From positions 1-5,184 of the forward strand of contig JAHIWJ010000083.1 of NCBI GenBank assembly GCA_018816205.1: DNA of 5,184 nt, in the 5' to 3' direction. A program made the position numbers and the translations under genes. Below, piece by piece: positions 1-5,184 of the stretch; the stretch's first letter is position 1, and every line of letters starts with the position of its first letter. The notes beneath the pieces were generated by a model. It saw only the letters and a program-made list of their open reading frames with translations. It made no database searches and had not been told where the DNA came from. This stretch comes from Nanobdellota archaeon. Lineage in GTDB: Archaea > Nanobdellota > Nanobdellia > Pacearchaeales > GW2011-AR1.

Positions 1-750
1 CTAGGAGTAACCTGGGATACAAGAGACGGTCCAGGCTCAAACCCAGCCGCCACAAGATACATCCCGGCAAAAATAACAGCTGTTTGTTCAGGCGAACGCT
101 CAACAAAAAACGCAAAAATCGAAGAAAGCCCTGTTGAAATCAACGGCAGACAATTCATTGTTTACGCAAACGAATACCCTCAAGAGGACGAACTTGGATT
201 CATGCTTCGCGAAGAAGGCGACGTTGTCGACGTCTATAACTTCAACGGCACACCAACTGCCACAAGAATCCCAACCACATTCTACGTTCCAACCAGGCTC
301 CTAGGAAAAAACAAAGCTGGAGAAACCGTCGCCGCAACAAAATTCGAATATGCAGGAAAAGCCCAAGAAGGAATTCCAATAACTCTAGAAACCTTTGGCT
401 ATGATGACAAAGAATTCTTCCGTCCAACATCCCCAGACGGAAACACCACATATTTCATTCCTGTTTTCGGTCCAAGTGAAAATCTTTCGAGAGACAGAAG
501 AACAGGCATTGTAACCCTTTTCGGAGAAAACGGCGACGGAATTCTTGAAGAAGGCGAAGGCATCTTCGGACTAACAAAAAGAACTTACCAAGAAATCGAA
601 GGAAGAAAAAAAGCTTACGAAAAAGCAAAAGCAGACAAAATACAATCTGAAAAAAACCGCCTACAAGCCGAGAAAGAAAAAGCAGAAAGAGAAGCTGAAG
701 AAAAACTGAAAGAACCTCAATCGGGAACTGGAAAACCTATCTTCGAATAA
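1..750 (+). CDS. Unrecognised protein with beta-rich body and Lys/Glu-rich coiled-coil tail (5' partial)
   Basis: The frame is open from the first base to a TAA at 748-750, giving 249 visible residues; the real start lies upstream of the window. The ATG at 202 is a poor start: no Shine-Dalgarno-like sequence sits at the right distance, and the 67 codons before it encode ordinary protein sequence (LGVTWDTRDGPG..., one Cys in TAVCSG). Residues 1 to about 170 look like alternating beta strands and loops, with no membrane segment. A loop GENGDGILEEGE (175-186) resembles an EF-hand loop lacking the first Asp. Residues about 193-237 are a highly charged helix, followed by a short flexible tail ending in KPIFE. 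I do not recognise the family. Two N-x-S/T sequons (NTT, NLS) would allow archaeal N-glycosylation if the protein is exported, but no signal peptide is visible. The coding strand is purine-rich, as in the neighbouring gene. That it is a real gene is nearly certain; its function is unknown. Confidence 0.9.
   Translation, partial: LGVTWDTRDGPGSNPAATRYIPAKITAVCSGERSTKNAKIEESPVEINGRQFIVYANEYPQEDELGFMLREEGDVVDVYNFNGTPTATRIPTTFYVPTRLLGKNKAGETVAATKFEYAGKAQEGIPITLETFGYDDKEFFRPTSPDGNTTYFIPVFGPSENLSRDRRTGIVTLFGENGDGILEEGEGIFGLTKRTYQEIEGRKKAYEKAKADKIQSEKNRLQAEKEKAEREAEEKLKEPQSGTGKPIFE
577..711 (+). other. Predicted coiled-coil / charged helix in the plus-strand protein
   Basis: This covers residues about 193-237 of the visible fragment. 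In 45 residues I count roughly 11 Lys, 4 Arg, 10 Glu and 1 Asp, with Ala, Leu and Ile between them and no Pro (for example RLQAEKEKAEREAEEKLK). Such composition gives either a coiled coil or a long isolated charged helix. It lies just before the disordered-looking C-terminus (EPQSGTGKPIFE), so it is probably a stalk or oligomerisation tail. A heptad register was not computed. Confidence 0.7.
606..705 (-). terminator. Possible T-rich termination zone for the minus-strand gene
   Basis: Read on the minus strand downstream of the stop at 752, this stretch carries five T-runs: T5 at 705-701, T5 at 681-677, T7 at 656-650, T5 at 624-620 and T7 at 612-606. Archaeal RNA polymerase commonly terminates at oligo-T tracts without a hairpin. 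The runs are the complement of Lys codons in the plus-strand coiled-coil tail, so they may exist only because of the protein sequence. I saw no obvious hairpin at the junction. No comparable T-runs follow the plus-strand gene after 750. Confidence 0.25.
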
Positions 751-751
751 A

Positions 752-3700
752 TTAAGGAACAGGGCAACCGCCGCCACTCCCAGTGAATTCTAAGTCCACG
801 CTATAACCGCTACCATCAGACCTCTTTACAAATTTCTTAAAGTTACAAAGAGAAACTCCAGCAAGAGGCTCGTTAACAAAACCTGGAACAATATTCAAAA
901 TAGGCACCTCGCTTCTACTAGAAGGGAAAACTCCCTCAGTATTGCCAATAGATATAGAATGATCAATATCATAAGGTCCCACTGCACGGTTAGCCCAACG
1001 AATAACGCCCGTATTTATAATAATAAACAACTTCGTAGGCTCCCATCCGTCCGAACGGTACATCTTAGTCGTCAAGCGATAAACATTCCCATCGGCTGCA
1101 AAATCGAACCTCTCTCCAACCGGCAGAGGCGTATCTCCTTTATCCGAATTCCAAGTACAACTTCCAGCGGTAGTGTAATTCTTATACAAGCAGAGTTCCT
1201 CTTTGAAAACACCATAGGTATAACCTTCTGTAAACTCAGGGTCCAAATTCCCCACAGCAGCCCATCCCCCATCATTCAAATTCTGCTCAAGTCCATTACC
1301 TAACGTCAACCTGAACTTCGCATTTACCCCAGGGTAATCAAACTGCACATTCTCACTTTCTTGATAAGGAGTTACATGTTTAGTGTCAAAAAATCCTCCA
1401 GATTTCATATAAGATTGTTTAACCCAATCTCCCTCACCACTCCCACCAGAACCGCCCCCACAGTCCTGTAAGTTAGTTGCAGCATTCAACTCCGCCTCCA
1501 ACTGAATCAACCAAGCCTTGCTCTCAGAAGACTTCAAAGGCCAAACCTTTTGATTATTCTCCCCAACAGCCGTTCTAATATTTACCCAATCATTTTTACT
1601 AGAATCTTCCTGCACCAGATAGTACATCAACACACCATTAGAATCAACACCATAACTCCCGGCGTTCTGCGGCAAATCTACCTTCACAGCAATCTTGCTT
1701 CCTTGTGCATCCTTGCACGGCGTAACTCCATAATCCTGAAGAATTGAATGCTGCGCGCCATAACAAACACCGTCTCCAGATTTCCATGCACAACTTAAAC
1801 CACACATATCCTCTGTGCAAGTTGCCTGGCTCGGATAACTCGTGCAGCTAACCCCCACACAAGAATGACACTCATTTTGTATCGGCCATGTATTATCAAC
1901 AAAATAACAATTACCTTGTTCCTTACATTCTTCCCTGCTTAAAGGATTCCATACTCCTTGATAAGATAACTCGCAAAGATTCTTATCCCCAATTATTCCA
2001 TTCCTCGCCTTTTCTAAAATCACCTTCCCATTTTCAAAATTTTGGCCTCGAAGCAGGGTAATAATAGCAATGTTATTCTGAACAGGGCGCCTCCCACTTT
2101 TAGTCCTAAGCGTGTCTGTCTTATACCAATCATTTCCATTATCAGACCACAGCCACTCCCCGTTAAACTTGTAATATAACGGTGTCGCACCAGGCAGATT
2201 AATTGTAAATATTTCTTCACTAGAATCTTGCTCACCACCACAAACATCCTTAGTAACTCCTCCGCCTCGAAGTGCGCTAACATCCCACCCCATCAACGCA
2301 TCAACATACGCTTCTATCTTCGGCTCAATACTGCTCCAGTCAATAACAAGAATTTTCTGCAATTTACCATCTGCGCCCGCTTGCATAAAAGTACTCCCTC
2401 CGAAAAAAACGCTATTTCCAGAAAGCACCAACCCTGTTTTCACATCGTTCTCCAAAATATTCCCTTCGGCATCAACAGAAAATCTTTTGATTTCACAAAT
2501 AACAGTTGCCCCGCCGCCCTCACCACCAACCTGCCCGTAATCTATAGAATCAAATTTCTTTTTGATAGTAGAGATCGGCACAACAAAGATTATCTTCTGG
2601 TCTCCAGAACTAGATGAAGTCGCAACACCAACCAGTTCATACTTGGTGTTAAACACCGGCGACCCGCTTAAACCTTTATCAAAATCACTCTGTGCAGACA
2701 AGACAGCTAAATTATTCCCTCCGCCAGGATTTGCCTGATCAGCTTTTTGCACGCTCGCCGTAATGCTCTGAACTCCCTTAGCAAGCTGATTTGGATTTTG
2801 ACCGATTATGTAAACGCCCTCGCCGACAGAAATTTTATCAGCGAACTTCACAACCTTCACAGAATCAATCGGCCTGGCACTCTCCAGCAAAGCCAAATCC
2901 TCCTTCTCCTCAGAAGTCTTGAAAAGCGCCTGTTCAGTCGAACTCCCCTCGCTAACTTTGTTGTAATCAACGTTCCCATCGCTCACCTCACTTTCCACGA
3001 TATGATACGCCGTCAAAATACCCAGAGATGTATCCTTGAGAGGAACAAAAAAACCATTCCCCCCAGTCAACTGCCCATTTTCCTGACCAAAAACATTAAC
3101 AAGCGTCTCTGGGATATCATTTCTCTCCTGCGCTGCAGAAAACTGCTCCTGAACAGTCGCACCCCCTCCAGTCGTCGTTGAAGGAGTCTCATCCTCAATC
3201 TTCTGCTCAGGCTTCGCCGCATCATCAAGAGCCTTATAATTCAAAGTCAACCACGAATAAACATCTCCTTCAACAATTAACAATTCTGCTTTATGCTTAT
3301 TCCAGAACAATTTCCTAAACAGCTGGTCACTTTCGTTCAACAAATTCAAAGCTTCCTGCGGCGTCTGCAATTTTTTAACTGCTTCCTTAAGTTCTAACAA
3401 CTTCTGCGCAGCTTCAGAATCGCCGTATATTTGACCCTGCGCTTCCAACAGCTCCTTCGTCCTCTGGTCCAAAACCTCCAGCGTTTCATTCAAGACGCCA
3501 ACATTTGCACTCGTTATTGCCTGTTCAACACTTTTCTTGTCAATCCAGCATCTTATCTTAGGATCGTCGCAATACCCTGTGTCAACATACCTGCTAGGGT
3601 CGGTACTGCTACCAGGATTTTCGCTCGAACAAATCCTCACAATTCCCCGGTTGTAAATCTCCGGGCTTATAGCTTCTTCAACACCTGCCTGAACATTCGG

Positions 3701-5184
3701 ATTCAACAACGCCGCTGGATTATTGCTCCCGCTAATGCACTCTTTCTGCGAAGTAATCGTAACTCTGCTCGCCTCATCTTTTATGTAAGAATCTCTCAAA
3801 TAGTTAACCGCGAAATCCGTACTAACCTGCCCAAACCCGCACTCCTCGTCGTTGTTTATCCTTACACACAATTCCTTATACCCCTCAGGCGCCGTAAAGT
3901 CCTTCGTCTCTGAAGCATACTCCCCCTTGTTAATATAACCCGAAGCAACCGAAACAACCGGGTTAGAAATATAATAACCCGAAGTCGGCGGATTCTTCAA
4001 GTAAACATTATAGTGCACTCCCTGATCATTTCCTGCAAAAATGTGATAGAACACTTTATACTGCGAAGTCGCAGGCACAGTCGCCGTCGTGAAAGTCTTC
4101 TGATCAAACCACGCATAAAATTGCGGCGGAGAATCCGGCTCGAGCAAAGTATCAAACGCTGTAGGTGCCTTCACAGATACAAAAGCCTTACAAAACTGAG
4201 TCCCAACTTCTTGCACATTCCTCGCCTGGAATGCCTCAAAAGAGTTCACTGCATAACTTTGCGTGAAATAATCAATCGAATTCTGCATATTCTGCCAGGC
4301 GCTCATCACCGAAAGATACTCCGCCCCGCCCCTAACCCCCTGCCCATATGCCATCTCAATCAGCTTCGGAATAATTATATTCACAAACGGCGCAACCTGA
4401 TTCCAGAAGAACTCGCACAGATAAATCGAATAAATCTCATCACAAATCCCAACCATCTGTCCAGTGTCCAAACTCTCCTGCAAGCAATCCCGATAGTTCC
4501 TCATAATTGATATCAAAGCTTCTATCCCTGCATGAATTCCTGTCAGACAAATAGGTATGAAAATACCTTCCCTTATGTTCGGCAGACACAGGAAGATACT
4601 TCCGATTATTCCCGTCTGAATAACATCCGCAACATGATATGTCCCACCAAGATTACATCTTGAAGGCGGACACACCACCGGATCGCAGACATTAAACAGC
4701 AGGTTGCAATCTTTCGGCGACATGAAATCCTGGCACTGCGTAGACGCTGTTCCGGTTGCCGGCGCTCCAACTTCAAACCTCTCTCCGTCTATGCTGACAA
4801 ATTTATTCCCATACTGCCGGGCCGCATCCTGAATAGCTTTTTGTCCTCTCTGAATCAAACTAGTCGCTTTTGCGCTGTCCAATCCGGGAAATGCATTCAA
4901 CGGTTGTCCAGTGTTCAAGTTAATCTGCTGGCACAAATCATCCCCAAATCCAGAATCAAATTGTATCCTTCCGTTCTCTCCGACATTGCAAATCCAGAAG
5001 CTCGTCACTCTTCCCGATGCATCAAACGCCCCAATCCCACCAAACGCCGGCAGCGTCTGCTGTGTCGCCGCATACCATCCTTCCTTGGTATCAAACGGCA
5101 CAATAGCAGGCATCCCCTTGTACGGCTCAGTTTCATAATACCTAACATACCTATCACTCGACTGTATCTCATGACTATAACTCA
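752..5184 (-). CDS. Giant modular Cys-rich, probably exported protein with an embedded trypsin-like serine protease domain (5' partial)
   Basis: The frame is open from the window edge to a TAA at 754-752. It gives 1,476 visible residues: 23 before the Met at 5113 (SYSHEIQSSDRYVRYYETEP...) and 1,453 from it. That Met is internal: coding-like sequence continues upstream without a stop, and no usable Shine-Dalgarno precedes it. Numbered from that Met, the order is: Cys-rich module with hydrophobic segments (127-310), beta-rich module (326-440), charged helical region (526-640), Thr/Gly linker, chymotrypsin-fold protease (668-855), then beta-rich modules with Gly/Ser linkers and an 11-Cys cluster (1047-1133), ending GSGGGCPVP. 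About 37 cysteines, none between 522 and 873, imply an oxidising extracytoplasmic location. No C-terminal membrane anchor is seen; any signal peptide lies outside the window. From memory, similar proteins occur in DPANN archaea without assigned function. Surface attachment, proteolysis of surface proteins or self-processing are inferences. Confidence 0.95.
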   Translation of the reverse strand, partial: SYSHEIQSSDRYVRYYETEPYKGMPAIVPFDTKEGWYAATQQTLPAFGGIGAFDASGRVTSFWICNVGENGRIQFDSGFGDDLCQQINLNTGQPLNAFPGLDSAKATSLIQRGQKAIQDAARQYGNKFVSIDGERFEVGAPATGTASTQCQDFMSPKDCNLLFNVCDPVVCPPSRCNLGGTYHVADVIQTGIIGSIFLCLPNIREGIFIPICLTGIHAGIEALISIMRNYRDCLQESLDTGQMVGICDEIYSIYLCEFFWNQVAPFVNIIIPKLIEMAYGQGVRGGAEYLSVMSAWQNMQNSIDYFTQSYAVNSFEAFQARNVQEVGTQFCKAFVSVKAPTAFDTLLEPDSPPQFYAWFDQKTFTTATVPATSQYKVFYHIFAGNDQGVHYNVYLKNPPTSGYYISNPVVSVASGYINKGEYASETKDFTAPEGYKELCVRINNDEECGFGQVSTDFAVNYLRDSYIKDEASRVTITSQKECISGSNNPAALLNPNVQAGVEEAISPEIYNRGIVRICSSENPGSSTDPSRYVDTGYCDDPKIRCWIDKKSVEQAITSANVGVLNETLEVLDQRTKELLEAQGQIYGDSEAAQKLLELKEAVKKLQTPQEALNLLNESDQLFRKLFWNKHKAELLIVEGDVYSWLTLNYKALDDAAKPEQKIEDETPSTTTGGGATVQEQFSAAQERNDIPETLVNVFGQENGQLTGGNGFFVPLKDTSLGILTAYHIVESEVSDGNVDYNKVSEGSSTEQALFKTSEEKEDLALLESARPIDSVKVVKFADKISVGEGVYIIGQNPNQLAKGVQSITASVQKADQANPGGGNNLAVLSAQSDFDKGLSGSPVFNTKYELVGVATSSSSGDQKIIFVVPISTIKKKFDSIDYGQVGGEGGGATVICEIKRFSVDAEGNILENDVKTGLVLSGNSVFFGGSTFMQAGADGKLQKILVIDWSSIEPKIEAYVDALMGWDVSALRGGGVTKDVCGGEQDSSEEIFTINLPGATPLYYKFNGEWLWSDNGNDWYKTDTLRTKSGRRPVQNNIAIITLLRGQNFENGKVILEKARNGIIGDKNLCELSYQGVWNPLSREECKEQGNCYFVDNTWPIQNECHSCVGVSCTSYPSQATCTEDMCGLSCAWKSGDGVCYGAQHSILQDYGVTPCKDAQGSKIAVKVDLPQNAGSYGVDSNGVLMYYLVQEDSSKNDWVNIRTAVGENNQKVWPLKSSESKAWLIQLEAELNAATNLQDCGGGSGGSGEGDWVKQSYMKSGGFFDTKHVTPYQESENVQFDYPGVNAKFRLTLGNGLEQNLNDGGWAAVGNLDPEFTEGYTYGVFKEELCLYKNYTTAGSCTWNSDKGDTPLPVGERFDFAADGNVYRLTTKMYRSDGWEPTKLFIIINTGVIRWANRAVGPYDIDHSISIGNTEGVFPSSRSEVPILNIVPGFVNEPLAGVSLCNFKKFVKRSDGSGYSVDLEFTGSGGGCPVP
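1460..1681 (-). repeat. Candidate internal protein repeat, copy B
   Basis: This covers residues about 1145-1218. The copy starts VDLP, has LMYYLV at 1162-1167, then NDW at 1174-1176 and a helical stretch (KAWLIQLEAELNAAT), ending in C1218 and a Gly/Ser linker. Spacing differs from copy A: INLP to YY is 9 residues against 19, and YY to NDW is 14 against 10. This could therefore be convergent composition rather than true duplication. Confidence 0.35.
1715..1975 (-). other. Dense cysteine cluster (11 Cys in 87 residues)
   Basis: This covers residues 1047-1133, with cysteines at 1047, 1063, 1069, 1082, 1085, 1090, 1099, 1104, 1108, 1117 and 1133. The core reads CHSCVGVSC, then an 8-residue gap, CTEDMCGLSCAW and a closing GVC. 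The C....C...C.W......C arrangement recalls small disulfide-stabilised extracellular repeats that I associate with exported DPANN proteins. Metal binding is possible through the CxxC at 1082-1085 but less likely than disulfides, given the export-like context. Confidence 0.6.
1997..2203 (-). repeat. Candidate internal protein repeat, copy A
   Basis: This covers residues about 971-1039. The copy starts INLP, has PLYYKF at 978-983, then a Trp-rich turn ending NDW at 994-996, then a segment running into VILEKA. It is matched by copy B at 1460-1681. The similarity is visible only as a motif series (hydrophobic-acidic/Asn-LP, YY, NDW, then a helix), not as nucleotide identity. Confidence 0.35.
2549..3112 (-). 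other. Trypsin-like (chymotrypsin-fold, S1/Trypsin_2-type) serine protease domain
   Basis: This covers residues about 668-855 of the minus-strand protein. The domain shows the full order of trypsin-fold hallmarks. GGNGFFV leads into LTAYHIV with catalytic His704 (codon 3004-3002). EDLALLE carries catalytic Asp739 (codon 2899-2897). KGLSGSPVFN carries nucleophile Ser816 (codon 2668-2666) in a GxSGxP context, followed by YELVGVAT and a terminal IFVVPISTIKKKF helix. Spacing (35 residues His-Asp, 77 Asp-Ser) and the SGSP motif fit bacterial-type HtrA-like or Glu-V8-like peptidases. No PDZ domain follows, unlike DegP/HtrA. The domain lacks cysteine, so its fold does not depend on disulfides. All three apparent catalytic residues are present, so activity is predicted; substrate is unknown. 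Confidence 0.88.
3194..3538 (-). other. Charged helical / coiled-coil region preceding the protease
   Basis: This covers residues about 526-640. It is rich in Leu, Ala, Glu, Lys and Gln with almost no Gly or Pro (for example LNETLEVLDQRTKELLEAQG and KLLELKEAVKKLQ), so several long helices are expected. It has no cysteine. It ends in an acidic, low-complexity linker (EDETPSTTTGGGATV) joining it to the protease. The likely role is a stalk or helical bundle that spaces the protease from the N-terminal modules; this is inference. Confidence 0.65.
3794..4138 (-). other. Predicted beta-sandwich-like module
   Basis: This covers residues about 326-440. Strand-like stretches alternate with short polar turns: FYAWFDQKTF, YKVFYHIFAG, VHYNVYLKN, NPVVSVASGY, KDFTAPEGYKELCVRIN and STDFAVNYLR. 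Two cysteines (416, 425) are placed to bridge adjacent strands. The pattern resembles Ig-like or CARDB-like extracellular folds, but I cannot assign a family. I recall closely similar stretches in uncharacterised DPANN proteins, which was not checked. Confidence 0.45.
4184..4735 (-). other. Cys-rich module with hydrophobic segments (CDPVVCPPSRC type)
   Basis: This covers residues about 127-310. Eleven cysteines fall at 127, 136, 143, 148, 153, 176, 189, 210, 224, 233 and 308, with the distinctive motif CDPVVCPPSRCNLGG at 143-157. Two strongly hydrophobic stretches follow (about 164-180 and 183-204, bases 4502-4624), separated by only three charged or small residues, and a third lies near 241-257 (APFVNIIIPKLIEMAYG). 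These could be a membrane hairpin or buried helices held by disulfides. Aromatic-rich helical sequence (SAWQNMQNSIDYFTQSYA) closes the module. I believe this is a conserved DPANN module of unknown function; that is recall, not a search. Confidence 0.5.

Noticed and set aside
202..204. ATG as the start of the plus-strand gene
   Set aside because: The same frame is open back to base 1 with sensible protein sequence, and no ribosome binding site sits ahead of this ATG, so it is an internal methionine.
242..451. Minus-strand 69-codon frame within the plus-strand gene
   Set aside because: It is antisense to clear coding sequence, and its Leu/Phe/Arg-rich translation has no recognisable features; it is a shadow.
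740..770. Hairpin terminator between the convergent genes
   Set aside because: I could find no convincing inverted repeat across the junction; the only candidate signals are the T-runs further into the plus-strand gene.
2320..2548. PDZ domain after the protease, as in HtrA/DegP
   Set aside because: The sequence after the Gly-rich linker (VICEIKRFSVDAEG...) shows no carboxylate-binding GLGF-like loop or PDZ-like pattern.
5111..5113. ATG as the start of the minus-strand gene
   Set aside because: The frame stays open to the window edge with coding-like sequence, and the only G-rich stretch (AAGGGG) abuts the ATG with no spacing.
959..5138. Several plus-strand open frames of 65-165 codons (for example 3431-3913, 4013-4510, 2747-3181)
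   Set aside because: All lie inside the giant minus-strand gene. Their translations are rich in Arg, Leu, Ile, Asn and Pro without domain motifs, as expected for the complement of a purine-rich coding strand. They are shadows.
1..5184. CRISPR arrays, tRNA/rRNA genes, insertion sequences, direct nucleotide repeats
   Set aside because: The two coding regions cover every base except 751, and I saw no regularly spaced repeats, transposase motifs or RNA-gene signatures.

Overview
The window holds two long protein-coding regions that converge tail to tail, and almost nothing else. Both run off the window at their 5' ends, so neither true start codon is visible. A plus-strand gene occupies 1-750 and a very large minus-strand gene occupies 752-5184. 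Only base 751 lies between the two TAA stops. There is no intergenic stretch, RNA gene, mobile element, CRISPR array or visible promoter.

The sequence suggests an archaeon of the DPANN kind (Pacearchaeota, Woesearchaeota or a relative). The basis is the style of the large protein: an exported-looking, modular polypeptide of more than 1,470 residues with Cys-rich modules of the C..C....C........C....C...C.W type, a CDPVVCPPSRC motif followed by hydrophobic segments, and a WLWSDNGNDW-type motif. From memory, such architectures are common in uncharacterised exported proteins of these lineages. This is inference from recall, not a search result.

Layout of the minus-strand protein, numbered from the internal Met at 5113: an N-terminal region; a Cys-rich module with hydrophobic segments (about 127-310); a predicted beta-rich module (about 326-440); a charged helical region (about 526-640); a Thr/Gly linker; a trypsin-fold serine protease domain with a complete apparent triad, His704/Asp739/Ser816 (about 668-855); and a C-terminal half of beta-rich modules separated by Gly/Ser linkers, with a dense cluster of 11 cysteines at 1047-1133. 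There is no cysteine between residues 522 and 873, so the helical stalk and protease form a Cys-free block between Cys-rich arms.

The plus-strand gene encodes the C-terminal part (249 residues visible) of an unrecognised protein: a beta-rich, almost Cys-free body, a degenerate EF-hand-like loop, and a Lys/Glu-rich coiled-coil tail. The genes are on opposite strands, so they do not share an operon here, and nothing in the sequence proves a functional link. The most notable object is the predicted active protease inside a giant Cys-rich, probably cell-surface or secreted protein.
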